Below, piece by piece: positions 1 through 11,289 of a stretch of 64,000 nucleotides of DNA (its first letter is position 1; every line of letters begins with the position of its first letter). The notes beneath the pieces were generated by a model. That model saw only the letters and a list, made by a program, of their open reading frames with translations, was not told the origin of the DNA and did not search any database. Made by a program: the position numbers and the translations under genes. Source of the DNA: Agromyces italicus DSM 16388 (GTDB lineage Bacteria > Actinomycetota > Actinomycetes > Actinomycetales > Microbacteriaceae); NCBI RefSeq assembly GCF_000421545.1, contig NZ_ATXF01000007.1:62001-126000 (forward strand), written 5' to 3'.

Positions 1-1
1 C

Positions 2-2752
<2,751 letters not shown>

Positions 2753-2760
2753 TCCCGGTC

Positions 2761-2830
2761 TCACGAGCCGGCGTGCGCTCCGGCTCGTGAGCCAGACGAA
2801 GGGCCTCGGAGCGATCCGGGGCCCTTCGTC
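2761..2830 (+). terminator. Double hairpin after rpoC
   Basis: There are two GC-rich stem-loops in a row. The first pairs 2761-2771 with 2780-2790 (11 bp, perfect, 8-nt loop). The second pairs 2795-2805 with 2820-2830 (11 bp, perfect). The T-run after them is weak, as is common in high-GC actinobacteria. Position directly after the rpoC stop supports transcription termination. Confidence 0.75.
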
Positions 2831-2963
2831 GTTCCCAGGGCGTGGACGAGCACGAGGTCGAGGCGAAAACGCCGCGGGATCCGCGCGGCGCGGAGCGGCG
2901 GCCGCCGTGCGGCGATACAGTTGGCGCACCGCGGGCGCGTGGGCGCCCGGAAGGAGCGCGATC

Positions 2964-4103
2964 ATGAGCAGCACGACTCCCGGACCCGGGTCGGACGACG
3001 AGATGCGAGGCGACGAGGCCATCGAGCCCGAAGCGTCCGCCGAGCCGAACAGCGGAGTGGAGTCGCCGGTCGCGGACGACGACCGGCCGGCGCCTGCGGA
3101 CGACGGGGCGGAGGAGCCCGGCGAGCCCGCCGCGGCCACGTCTGCGACGCCCGCAGAGACGACCGGGTCGGCTGTCGACGACGGCGGTGACGCGGCGACG
3201 GTCGCAGACCCCATCGAGCCGGATGCCACGACGCCGGCGTCGTTCGACGAGCCCGAGCGTGAGCCCCTCGACGAGCCCGAGTCCGCCGAGGCATCCGAGA
3301 CGAGCGCGCTCGACGCCGCGGTGCTGCGGGCGAACGCCCGAGCTGAGGCCTCCGCACCGGTCGATGGCGAACCCAACGGAATCGACGACGCCGAAGCGGC
3401 GCCCCAGCCGGTGCCCGCGGGGTCCGTCCGTCGCGAGACCTTCGTGCCTGCGTCGACGGCCGCCGTCGCGGCGGCGTCGGGTGCGGCCACGCTCTCGCCG
3501 GAGACGGTGGCCGAGCCGACCACCCCGTTCGGCGCGCAGACGGTCTACGTCCAGGCGCCCGATCAACCTCGGGCGCAGGGCAATCGGGCGTTCGGGGCGC
3601 TCGTCGCGCTCATCGGCGCCGCCCTGTTCGCGGCGCTCTACGCGGCGGTCGCCTATCTGCTGCTGCTGAGTCAGGGCGATGCCGCGGAGGTGAACACCGT
3701 CTTCCTCGAGCGGTTCCTCGCGAAGCCCGTGTACTGGGTGCCGATCGTCGCCTTCTTCGTCGGCTTCGCGCTGCTGGCCGCGATCGTGAATCGCGGTCGA
3801 TGGTGGGCGTATGTCGTGTTCGGTCTGCTCGTCGGGGTCTTCGTGTACTTCTCGTACCTCGGCGGGGCGCTGCTCACCGTCGAGGCGTGGACCCTCACCT
3901 TCGACGAGGCGCAGACGTTCATCGCGCAGCGCTGGCTCGACCCGTTCGCGATCGTGGCGGGCGTGATCGCTCGTGAGATCCCGATCTGGCTGGGCGGGTG
4001 GATCGCGGCGCGCGGGCGCACGGTGACCGAGCGCAACCGCCTCGCGCTCGAGGCGTACGACCGCGAACTCGCCGCCGGGCCCCGTCCGCAGTCGCTCGGC
4101 TGA
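2964..4103 (+). CDS. Unknown membrane protein with long acidic N-terminal region
   Basis: I do not recognise a named family. The 379-residue product has a cytosol-like first half (about residues 1-200) rich in Asp, Glu, Pro and Ala, probably disordered. Four hydrophobic segments follow, at about residues 215-240, 253-275, 280-305 and 330-350, and the tail is basic with a short charged helix (TERNRLALEAYDREL). The ATG at 2964 is preceded by AAGGAG at a good distance. An upstream in-frame GTG at 2787 would add 59 residues that run through the rpoC terminator, so I reject it. The gene stands alone between rpoC and the type VII locus; nothing in its sequence ties it to either. Real gene very likely, function unknown. 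Confidence 0.8.
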   Translation: MSSTTPGPGSDDEMRGDEAIEPEASAEPNSGVESPVADDDRPAPADDGAEEPGEPAAATSATPAETTGSAVDDGGDAATVADPIEPDATTPASFDEPEREPLDEPESAEASETSALDAAVLRANARAEASAPVDGEPNGIDDAEAAPQPVPAGSVRRETFVPASTAAVAAASGAATLSPETVAEPTTPFGAQTVYVQAPDQPRAQGNRAFGALVALIGAALFAALYAAVAYLLLLSQGDAAEVNTVFLERFLAKPVYWVPIVAFFVGFALLAAIVNRGRWWAYVVFGLLVGVFVYFSYLGGALLTVEAWTLTFDEAQTFIAQRWLDPFAIVAGVIAREIPIWLGGWIAARGRTVTERNRLALEAYDRELAAGPRPQSLG

Positions 4104-4266
4104 TCGCGACCGCCGCGGGCGGCTGTGCAGAACGCACGGCGGAGACGGAGCCTGCGGGTACGCTCGTCAGACGGGGATGGTGACTCCTCCCCATCGACAG
4201 CGTGCCCACGATCGCGTTGGGTAGCAGCTTGGACCACCCTGCCGACCTGCGGACTCGAGGAGCGAC

Positions 4267-5478
4267 GTGAGCGTCACCATGGACATCGATGACGAGCCGA
4301 CGCCCGGTCTCCGACCCGATGGTCGGCCTGATCCCGGGTACGCTCGCGCGATCGGGCTCGTGCCCGCGCCGAGCGGACGCCGCGCCGGAGCCTTCGCGCT
4401 CGACGCCGTCATCTGGGCGGTACTCGCGACGCCGACCCTGATCGGGGTGCTGCTGCTCATCGACCCGGTGATCGCCTCCGGCGGCGACCCGACTCGCCTC
4501 GGTTCGGCCTCTGCGGGCCAGCTCATCGCGATCGCGATCGGGCAGACGCTCGTCTTCGTCTTCGGCCTCGTGCAGCTCGTCCTGCACGGCCGGCGCGGGG
4601 TCACGGTCGGCAAGGCGGCGGCGGGCCTCCGGTCCGTGAGCGTCCGCGACTTCGGGCCGGCCGGCTTCTGGCGCATCGTGCTGCGCGCGCTCGTGCTCTG
4701 GGCGGGCCAACTCGTGGTGCCGCTCGTCGGCCCGGCGATCCTCTTCGCCTCGGGCGCCTGGGATCCCGAGCGGCGCGGTCGCTCCTGGCTCGATCGGGTC
4801 GGCGGATGCTACGTGGTCGACGCGCGACGCGCGCTCGACCCGTTCGACGCCCGGGCCATGCGACGGGCCCGACGGGTCGCCGCCGCACCGCCCGAGGCCG
4901 AGGCGGTCCGACTCCCGTCGCTCGCGAGCGACCGCGCGCCGGGCGCCGGCCTCCACGTTCCCGCCGAGCGCTCGAGCTCAGGTGTCGTCTCGTCGGGGGC
5001 GTCGAGCCACGGCGAGTGGGCGCCGCCGCCCGTCGGTGTGCCGGCGGGGCCTGCACAGGTCCGCCCGGTCGCCGCTGCGGTTGCGGCGCCTGCCGCATCC
5101 TCGCCGCCCGCTGCACGCGCTGCGCCGCCGCCGTCCGCTGCACCCCTGCGCGTCATCCTCCGTTTCGACGACGGCACCTCGGTCGAGGCATCCGACTTCG
5201 GACTGCTCGGCCGCGCACCCGTCGGCGGGGCGACGCCCGCCCAGCTCGTCCCGGTCGATGACCCCACGAAACGGATCTCGAAGGTGCATGCCGAGTTCGG
5301 CGCACGCGACGGGGCCTTCTGGCTCGCCGATCGCGGGTCGACCAACGGCACCGAGGTGCGGCATCCCGACGGTCGCGCCGAGACGTTGGAACCCGGGGTC
5401 CGGGTCGCGCTCGGAGCCGGCACCGTCGTCGTCATCGGTGGGCGCAGCTTCACCATTGAGACTGAGCCCGGAAGGTAA
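4267..5478 (+). CDS. RDD-family membrane protein with C-terminal FHA domain
   Basis: 403 residues. The first part (about 35-190) looks like an RDD domain: three hydrophobic spans near 43-66, 85-107 and 140-163, with the charged stretch HGRRGVTVGKAAAGLR between the second and third. An Ala/Pro-rich linker (about 195-300) leads to a forkhead-associated domain (about 305-400) with the usual marks: GLLGR, a Ser-x-x-His block (ISKVHAEF) and GSTNGTEV. FHA domains bind phosphothreonine peptides, so this protein is likely a phospho-dependent membrane partner. The start is the GTG at 4267, preceded by GAGG; ATG 4279 is an alternative. It ends 3 bases before the EssC-like gene and is almost surely co-transcribed with it. 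By context it is an accessory membrane component of the type VII secretion apparatus; no kinase is encoded in the window. Confidence 0.85.
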   Translation: MSVTMDIDDEPTPGLRPDGRPDPGYARAIGLVPAPSGRRAGAFALDAVIWAVLATPTLIGVLLLIDPVIASGGDPTRLGSASAGQLIAIAIGQTLVFVFGLVQLVLHGRRGVTVGKAAAGLRSVSVRDFGPAGFWRIVLRALVLWAGQLVVPLVGPAILFASGAWDPERRGRSWLDRVGGCYVVDARRALDPFDARAMRRARRVAAAPPEAEAVRLPSLASDRAPGAGLHVPAERSSSGVVSSGASSHGEWAPPPVGVPAGPAQVRPVAAAVAAPAASSPPAARAAPPPSAAPLRVILRFDDGTSVEASDFGLLGRAPVGGATPAQLVPVDDPTKRISKVHAEFGARDGAFWLADRGSTNGTEVRHPDGRAETLEPGVRVALGAGTVVVIGGRSFTIETEPGR

Positions 5479-5481
5479 GGC

Positions 5482-8400
5482 ATGAAGCTCAAACTCGGAC
5501 TCCGCCGACAGCAGGGTGCGCCCGTCGATCTCGTCATCACTGCGGACGCGACGGCGACGGTCGGCGACGTCGCCCGCGCTATCGCGACGAACGACCCGAC
5601 GTCACCGCTGATCGGCGCTGCGTCGGGCGTGACCCTCGCCGTCGCGCCGCCCACATCGAGCGAACCGGTCGTTCTCGATCCGCAGGTACTCATCGGCGAC
5701 GCCCCCATCGGCTCGGGCTTCAATGCCGCGGTCGTCGCGCACGCGCCGCGGCCGAGTGGCGCGGCGGCGGCGGCGATCGCCGTGATGCGGATCCTCTCCG
5801 GGCCGGATGCAGGCCGTGAGTTCGGTCTTCCCCGAGGGGCGAGCATCATCGGCCGTGCGGCGGACGCGGAGCTCGTACTGGCCGACTCGCTCGTCTCGAA
5901 GCGGCATGCGCGCGTCGAGGTCGACAACTCGATCGAACTCGTCGACCTCAATTCGGCGAACGGCCTCATCGTCGACGGAGGGCTCGTCCAGCGTGTCCGG
6001 GTGATCCCGGGTCAGGTCATCACCATCGGCGGTACCGATGTCTCGTTCGACCTCGCCGTGAGCGCCGCCGACGCGCCCGACGACTCGGTGCTCGAGCGCG
6101 GCGGCGCCCTCATGTTCAACCGGTCGCCTCGCGTCGAGGTGCGGTATCCCGGTACCGCGCACAAGAAGCCGCAGGTTCCCAGCGAGGCGAACCCCCGCAT
6201 GTTCCCGTGGCCGATGGTGGTCTCGCCGGTGCTCATGGGTCTCGCGATCTTCGCCTTCACACAACGTCCGATGTCGCTGCTGATCGTGTTCATGTCGCCG
6301 CTCATGATGCTCGGCAACTTCATCGGCCAGCGCACCCAGAGCGGCAAGAAGCTGGCGCAGGAGGTCGAGACGTTCGAGATCCAGATCGAGGAGCTCGAAG
6401 AGAAGCTGACTTCGGAGCGCTCGGTGGAGCGCGCGCGCCGTCACGCCGAGTCCCCGGCGGTCGCCGTCGTCTACGAAGGGGCGATGCGTCTGGGCCCCCT
6501 GCTGTGGACCAGACGCCCCGAGCACTGGAACTTCCTCGCGCTTCGGCTCGGAATCGGACGTGCCTCGAGCCGCAACTCGATCGACGACACGAGCGCATCG
6601 ACGAACGGCATCGCGAAGTACGAGCGGCAGGTGACGAAGCTCAGGGAGCAGTTCGCCGAGATCGATGACGTGCCGATCGTCGAGCTCCTGCCCAGCTCGG
6701 GCGCGATCGGGGTGGCCGGGCCGACCCACTATTCCGCCGACGTCGTTCGCGGGCTCTGCATCCAGTTGTTCGGCCTGCACGCACCGCACGAGGTGATCGC
6801 GGCCGCGATCGTCGATCCGGTGTGGTCGCGCGAACTCGAGTGGCTCAAGTGGCTGCCCCACACGTCGAGCTCGCGCAATCCGTTCGCCGAGTTCGCGCTC
6901 GCCGACAGCCAGTCGGCCGGCACCGCGCTGTTGAACGCCCTCGAGGAGGCGATCCTCGATCGCCTCGCCGGGACGGCGTCGCGACGGGGTCCGCTTCGCG
7001 AGGACGACACCACGATGACGCTCGGAGCCCAGGTCGGATCGGCGAGCGACCGGGTGCCCGGGGTACCCGGCGATCTCGCCATGGTGCTCATCGTGTCGGC
7101 GGACGCTCCGGTCGATCGGCCGCGGCTCACCCAACTCATCGAACGAGGGGCCGACGCCGGCATCTACACGATCTTCGTCGGCCCGAGCGTCGAATCGCTC
7201 CCTGCAGCCTGCCGCACGTTCATCGACGCCGGCCAGGGCCTCGACGACGCACGCATCGGGTACGTCCGCGCGGGCGAGGAATACGCAACGGTCCGCGTCG
7301 AGGGCGTCTCGAACCAGTACGCCGAGCTGTTCGCGCGACGGCTCGCCCCCGTCGTCGACGCGAGCACCGTGACGGTCGACTCGAGCGATCTCCCGCGCAG
7401 CGTCTCGATGGTCGGACTCATCGGACACGAACTCGTCGAGCAGCCCTCGTCGGTCATCGAGCGCTGGAGGCAGAACAACTCGGTGCTCGATCGTTCGGGC
7501 GTCGCGCTGGGCAGGCTGAAGCGCGCGGGCACGCTGAAGGCCTTCATCGGCCAGGGCAGTCCAGATGCCATGTCGCTCGATCTGCGCACGCAGGGGCCGC
7601 ACGCGTTGGTCGGCGGCACGACGGGTGCCGGCAAGAGCGAGTTCCTCCAGGCCTGGGTACTCGGCATGGCTGCGGAGTACAGCCCCGACCGGGTCACCTT
7701 CCTCTTCGTCGACTACAAGGGCGGTTCAGCCTTCGCCGACTGCGTCGACCTCCCTCATTGCGTCGGACTCGTCACCGACCTCAGCCCTCACCTGGTGCGC
7801 CGTGCTCTGACCAGTCTTCGAGCGGAGCTTCACCACCGTGAGCACCTCTTCAACCGGAAGAAGGCGAAGGACCTGCTCGAGCTCGAGAAGCGGCGCGACC
7901 CCGACTGTCCGCCGGCGTTGGTGCTCGTGATCGACGAGTTCGCGGCGCTCGCCGGCGAGGTGCCCGAGTTCGTCGACGGCGTCGTCGACATCGCGCAGCG
8001 GGGCCGGTCGCTCGGCATCCACCTCATCATGGCGACACAGCGCCCCGCCGGCGTCATCAAGGACAACCTGAGGGCGAACACCAACCTGCGGGTCGCGTTG
8101 CGCATGGCGGACGAGTCCGATTCGCGCGACGTGGTCGGAGACGGTGTCGCCGGAACGTTCGACCCGTCGCTTCCGGGCCGCGGAATCGCGAAGACCGGAC
8201 CCGGTCGACTCGTTCCGTTCCAGTCCGCGTACTCAGGCGGCTGGACGACCAACGAGGTCGCCGAGGCGGAGGTTCGCGTGGCAGAGCTGCGTTTCGGTTC
8301 GATGATCCTCTGGGAGGCGGAGTCCGAGCCCGAGTCCGATTCGCACGACGAGGATCTCGGGCCCAATGATCAGAAGCGGATGGTCCGGAGCTTCGTGGCG

Positions 8401-9978
8401 GCGGCGGTCGAGGCCGGAATCCCCGCCCCGCGTCGACCCTGGCTCGACGATCTCGCGACGACCGTCGACATCCAGGATCTTCCGGTCGGCGGCGATTCGA
8501 GTATCACACTCGGCCTCGCCGATGTCCCGGAACGTCAGCTGCAGGAGGCGATGTCGTTCGTGCCCGACCGCGACGGTGCCATGCTCATCTACGGCACGAG
8601 CGGCTCCGGGAAGTCGACCGCGTTGCGCACGATCGCCGCGGCCGCAGGCATGCGTCCCGACCTCGGCTCAGCCGAGGTGTACGGGCTCGACTTCGGCTCG
8701 GGCGCGCTGCGCTCGCTCGAGGCGCTGCCGCACGTGGGCTCGATCATCGCCGGCGACGACGCCGAGCGCGTCCAGCGCCTGCTTCGCACACTCAACGAGC
8801 TGCTCGACCGGCGCGGGAAGCTGTTCAGCGACGCGCATGCCGCGAGCCTCAGCGAGTACCGGGCGATCACCGGGCAGGACGAACCCCGAGTCATCCTGCT
8901 CATCGACGGGTTCGGACAGTTCAAGGCCGAGTGGGACTCGACGACCGTCCGGATGCCGTTCTACAACGTGTTCATGCGCATCCTCGGCGAGGGCCGCCCG
9001 CTCGGCGTTCATGCGGTCGCGACGGCCGACCGTGCCGGCGCAGTGCCGACGGCGGTGAGTGCGAACATCACCAAGCGCATCGTGCTCCGGCTCTCCGACG
9101 AGTCGGCCTACCAGGTGCTCGGGGTGCCCAAGGACGTGCTCGGAGAGCGCTCGGTGCCGGGTCGTGCGATCGTCGAGGGGCTCGAGACGCAACTGGCCGC
9201 CGTCGGCGGCTCGTCGAACGTCGCGGAACAGTCGAAGGCCTTGGAGCAGCTCGCCGAGCGGCTTCGCAGTGTGGGTGCCCGGGAGGTGCCGGCGATCGGT
9301 GCGCTGCCGACGTCGTACCCCGCGGCCTCCCTGCCGGACTCGGTCGGCGAGTGGCCGGCGCTCGGGCTCGGCGACGACACCCTCGCGCCCGTCGGTTTCG
9401 AGCCGGTCGGCACCTTCATCGTCACCGGGCCGCCGCAGAGCGGCAAGACGACCGCGATGCGGGCGCTCATCGACTCGGTCCGCCGTTTCGACCCGGAGGT
9501 GCAGCTCTTCCACATTGCGGGACGTCGGGCGCAGCTCGCCGACTACGCGCCGTGGGTGCGCAGCGCCACCGCGGTCGACCAGGTGAAGCTGCTCGCGAAG
9601 GAGCTGGCCGAGGTGTTGGTCGACGAGACCATGCCGAAGCGGATCATGATCGTCGTCGAAGGCGTCACCCAGTTCGCCGATTCCGATGCCGAACGGTCGA
9701 TGAAGGAGATGTTCCAGGCCGTGAACCGCAGCGATCACTTCCTGATCGGCGACGCCGATGTGTCGATGCTGTCGAGCGGGTTCGGATTCGTCGGCGACTT
9801 CAAGGCCGGTCGCCGCGGTATCGCGCTGCGTCCCGACTCCTTCGACGGCGACTCGGTGTTCAAGACGCCGTTCCCGAAGGTCAAGCGCAGCGAGTTCCCC
9901 GAGGGCCGCGGGATCTTCGTGCAGAACGGCCGCACCATGATCGTGCAGATGCCGACGGTCGACGCGCCGAGCGCCTGA
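5482..9978 (+). CDS. EssC/EccC-like type VII secretion ATPase (FHA + 2 TM + three FtsK/SpoIIIE domains)
   Basis: 1498 residues, the motor of a type VII (ESX) system. Order: N-terminal domain of about 95 residues, possibly ubiquitin-like (inference); FHA domain about 102-192 (IIGR, SKRHARVE, NSANG); two membrane spans about 241-283; a coiled stretch; then three FtsK-type ATPase modules. The first has a full P-loop (GGTTGAGKS, 711-719) and Walker B with DE (LVLVIDEFAAL, about 814-824). The second has GTSGSGKST at 1038-1046, but its Walker B reads LLIDG. The third has GPPQSGKTT near 1316, with VVEG in place of the acidic pair. So module 1 looks catalytically intact and 2 and 3 look degenerate, as known for EccC/EssC, where they bind substrate and regulate. 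A single chain with FHA is closer to firmicute EssC than to mycobacterial EccCa/EccCb. ATG 5482 follows GGAAGGTAAGG. Confidence 0.92.
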   Translation: MKLKLGLRRQQGAPVDLVITADATATVGDVARAIATNDPTSPLIGAASGVTLAVAPPTSSEPVVLDPQVLIGDAPIGSGFNAAVVAHAPRPSGAAAAAIAVMRILSGPDAGREFGLPRGASIIGRAADAELVLADSLVSKRHARVEVDNSIELVDLNSANGLIVDGGLVQRVRVIPGQVITIGGTDVSFDLAVSAADAPDDSVLERGGALMFNRSPRVEVRYPGTAHKKPQVPSEANPRMFPWPMVVSPVLMGLAIFAFTQRPMSLLIVFMSPLMMLGNFIGQRTQSGKKLAQEVETFEIQIEELEEKLTSERSVERARRHAESPAVAVVYEGAMRLGPLLWTRRPEHWNFLALRLGIGRASSRNSIDDTSASTNGIAKYERQVTKLREQFAEIDDVPIVELLPSSGAIGVAGPTHYSADVVRGLCIQLFGLHAPHEVIAAAIVDPVWSRELEWLKWLPHTSSSRNPFAEFALADSQSAGTALLNALEEAILDRLAGTASRRGPLREDDTTMTLGAQVGSASDRVPGVPGDLAMVLIVSADAPVDRPRLTQLIERGADAGIYTIFVGPSVESLPAACRTFIDAGQGLDDARIGYVRAGEEYATVRVEGVSNQYAELFARRLAPVVDASTVTVDSSDLPRSVSMVGLIGHELVEQPSSVIERWRQNNSVLDRSGVALGRLKRAGTLKAFIGQGSPDAMSLDLRTQGPHALVGGTTGAGKSEFLQAWVLGMAAEYSPDRVTFLFVDYKGGSAFADCVDLPHCVGLVTDLSPHLVRRALTSLRAELHHREHLFNRKKAKDLLELEKRRDPDCPPALVLVIDEFAALAGEVPEFVDGVVDIAQRGRSLGIHLIMATQRPAGVIKDNLRANTNLRVALRMADESDSRDVVGDGVAGTFDPSLPGRGIAKTGPGRLVPFQSAYSGGWTTNEVAEAEVRVAELRFGSMILWEAESEPESDSHDEDLGPNDQKRMVRSFVAAAVEAGIPAPRRPWLDDLATTVDIQDLPVGGDSSITLGLADVPERQLQEAMSFVPDRDGAMLIYGTSGSGKSTALRTIAAAAGMRPDLGSAEVYGLDFGSGALRSLEALPHVGSIIAGDDAERVQRLLRTLNELLDRRGKLFSDAHAASLSEYRAITGQDEPRVILLIDGFGQFKAEWDSTTVRMPFYNVFMRILGEGRPLGVHAVATADRAGAVPTAVSANITKRIVLRLSDESAYQVLGVPKDVLGERSVPGRAIVEGLETQLAAVGGSSNVAEQSKALEQLAERLRSVGAREVPAIGALPTSYPAASLPDSVGEWPALGLGDDTLAPVGFEPVGTFIVTGPPQSGKTTAMRALIDSVRRFDPEVQLFHIAGRRAQLADYAPWVRSATAVDQVKLLAKELAEVLVDETMPKRIMIVVEGVTQFADSDAERSMKEMFQAVNRSDHFLIGDADVSMLSSGFGFVGDFKAGRRGIALRPDSFDGDSVFKTPFPKVKRSEFPEGRGIFVQNGRTMIVQMPTVDAPSA

Positions 9979-9980
9979 GG

Positions 9981-10026
9981 ATGGGGAGTGCTGCCCATTC
10001 TCGGTCGCGGCGCGATTCGCTAGCGT
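9981..10026 (+). promoter_or_regulatory. Promoter region of WXG100 copy 1 with palindromic box
   Basis: An imperfect palindrome (ATGGGGAGTGCTGCCCATT, 9981-9999) lies 21 bases before TAGCGT (10021-10026), which fits a -10 hexamer. The same arrangement, with the box as a nearly perfect palindrome, stands before the second WXG100 copy at 11173-11219. The conservation against otherwise different flanks argues for an activator or repressor site; the regulator is not known. Confidence 0.55.
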
Positions 10027-10065
10027 AGTGCGTGGCCGGTCGCTCGAGCGGTCGGTCCGGTGAAA

Positions 10066-10372
10066 GAGAGAGGTGTGATGATGGCTGATTTCGGCGCATC
10101 GTATGGCGAGATGGAGGCGATGGCGAACAAGCTGTCGGACGCTCGTGATGACATTCAGGGGCAGCTCGACCAGCTGAAGAGCTCGGTCGACACGCTGCTG
10201 GGCAACGACTTCAAGACGCAGCACGCGTCGGGCAAGTTCGGCCAGGGCTACGAAGAGCTCACGACGGGGCTGAAGAGCGCGGTCGACGGTATCGGTGAGA
10301 TGGGCGAGGCGCTGCGCGGCATGATGCAGGCGATCCAGGACCTCGACCAGCAGCTCGCCGGCGGCTGAACCC
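10066..10372 (+). repeat. 307-bp perfect direct repeat, copy 1 (WXG100 gene)
   Basis: Bases 10066-10372 match 11267-11573 without a single difference (offset 1201). The match covers the ribosome binding site, the whole WXG100 reading frame and four bases after its stop. It ends abruptly on both sides. Confidence 0.95.
10081..10368 (+). CDS. WXG100-like (ESX) small secreted protein, copy 1
   Basis: 95 residues, the size of WXG100 proteins, which form helical hairpins, dimerise and leave the cell through the type VII motor. Two long amphipathic helices (about 5-43 and 58-92) are joined by a turn. The turn lacks the tryptophan of the Trp-x-Gly signature: it reads LLGNDFKTQHASGKFGQGYEEL, with Phe at the place of Trp. 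Start at 10081 sits 7 bases after GAGAGG; ATG 10078 would add one Met. Codon use is strongly biased, as in abundant proteins. It directly follows the ATPase gene but has its own promoter-like region (9981-10026), and a hairpin follows the stop. The protein is identical to the product at 11282-11569. Confidence 0.9.
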   Translation: MADFGASYGEMEAMANKLSDARDDIQGQLDQLKSSVDTLLGNDFKTQHASGKFGQGYEELTTGLKSAVDGIGEMGEALRGMMQAIQDLDQQLAGG

Positions 10373-10380
10373 GTGCGGCG

Positions 10381-10409
10381 CCGGGGCGGGGCGATGGTGC
10401 TCGCCCCGG
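10381..10409 (+). terminator. Hairpin after WXG100 copy 1
   Basis: CCGGGGCG (10381-10388) pairs with CGCCCCGG (10402-10409); an alternative 7-bp stem pairs 10388-10394 with 10401-10407. It starts 12 bases after the WXG100 stop and has no T-run. It may separate high expression of the secreted protein from what follows, like the hairpin after copy 2. Confidence 0.5.
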
Positions 10410-10531
10410 AGGGCTCCTGGGGCGACAAACGCGAAACGGTCAACGGGCACCTGGTGAAGCTCCAGGAGGAGGTCAGCGGAATCAAGCAGTCGTGGCAGGA
10501 CGGCATCGGCTCGCTGAGGCTGATCGGGTGA
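10394..10531 (+). pseudogene. Short 45-codon frame, probable remnant
   Basis: From ATG 10394 a 45-codon frame contains the helix-like stretch VNGHLVKLQEEVSGIKQSW and a WQDG motif, which could be a leftover of a WXG-type or ESX substrate gene. It has no convincing ribosome binding site, and its ATG lies inside the hairpin at 10381-10409. Its TGA overlaps the GTG (10528) of the next broken gene, so the coupling typical of an operon is still visible. Best read as a decayed gene 3' end; a functional micro-protein is not excluded. Confidence 0.35.
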
Positions 10532-11083
10532 GGGCGATCGAGTTCGCCCGGGTGGCCACGGAGACCGGCATCCGGAAGGATCCGACGTCGATCGAGCGGC
10601 TCGCGCTCGAGGTCACTCCCGAGTTCGGCGAGCGGGTCACGGCGATCGCCGGGGGGCCACGCGGAGTCCATCCGCGGGCTGCGCAAGAAGCTGGTAGCCG
10701 AGTTGCGGGCGGTCGACCCGGTCGCCGCGGCCGCGGCGACCATGCCGTGGCCGAAGAAGTTGAGCCTGCTCGTCTCAGTTCTCGCGGCGGCTTCGGCGTT
10801 CGCCCTGTACTTCTCGCGAGCGCAGCTCGACATCGAAGCCGTCATTCCGCTCGCCGCAGTGCTCGTCATCGTTGCGGCGCTCCTCTACGCCGTCGCGGTG
10901 CTGCCGGTCCGGCGTGAGCTTCCCCCGCCGCCGAACACCGTGGTCGGCGGTTGGATCCCCGCAGGGCTCGCGGGTGCGACGACGTTCGCGATCGGTCAGC
11001 TGATCTCGACGACGCCGACGCGGAACTCGAGCGCCGGAGCATCCGGTCGCCTGATCGCCTGCCGGTGCCCGGGGCGCGCATGA
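10528..11083 (+). pseudogene. Frameshifted small membrane protein between the WXG100 copies
   Basis: GTG 10528 opens a frame of ordinary coding character (IEFARVATETGIRKDPTSIE and on). At the run of six G at 10651-10656 it shifts: reading only five G joins it to a second frame that continues GHAESIRGLRKKLVAELRAV and runs to TGA 11081-11083. The joined product would be about 184 residues, with a helical N-terminal half and two to three membrane spans (near KKLSLLVSVLAAASAFALYF and AVIPLAAVLVIVAALLYAVAV). The layout (soluble N-terminus, then paired spans) resembles the intact protein at 13346-14119, but I see no clear residue match. One extra G in a homopolymer could be a true mutation or a sequencing error. 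Confidence 0.6.
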
Positions 11084-11289
11084 TCGCCGTGGAACTCGAC
11101 CTCGCCGCGGCGGTGATCGGGGTGCAACTGGATCGCGCCGAGCTCGCCGCGATGGTGGGGGAGCGACCGGGCATGGGGAGTGCTCCCCATTGGGACGAAC
11201 GACCGACGACCGATAGCGTGGCTCAGGCAACGGCCCGATGTCGACGACCGCGGGCGATCCGAACACGAGAGAGGTGTGATGATGGCTGA
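11080..11289 (+). pseudogene. Truncated frame running into WXG100 copy 2
   Basis: ATG 11080 overlaps the TGA of the broken membrane gene (ATGA), which is how neighbouring genes are coupled in this locus. The first 31 codons look coding (VELDLAAAVIGVQLDRAELA). The frame then passes through the palindromic promoter box and ends at 11289, inside the start of the second WXG100 gene. This suggests a third operon gene cut off when the WXG100 copy and its promoter arrived. Only the first part is likely ancestral coding sequence. Confidence 0.35.
11173..11219 (+). promoter_or_regulatory. Promoter region of WXG100 copy 2 with palindromic box
   Basis: ATGGGGAGTGCTCCCCATT (11173-11191) is an inverted repeat; the arms GGGGA and TCCCC are 4 bases apart. 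It lies 22 bases before TAGCGT (11214-11219), a -10-like hexamer. It corresponds to 9981-10026 before copy 1, with the same spacing within one base. Confidence 0.55.

Noticed and set aside
2787-2963. N-terminal extension of the 2964-4103 gene from GTG 2787
   Set aside because: It would translate through the rpoC terminator hairpins and lacks a ribosome binding site; ATG 2964 has AAGGAG.
8668-10869. 733-codon and 10775-12001 408-codon minus-strand frames over the ATPase and WXG100 genes
   Set aside because: Both share an identical segment only because the WXG100 repeat is duplicated. Composition is that of antisense shadows, and the plus-strand genes are well supported.
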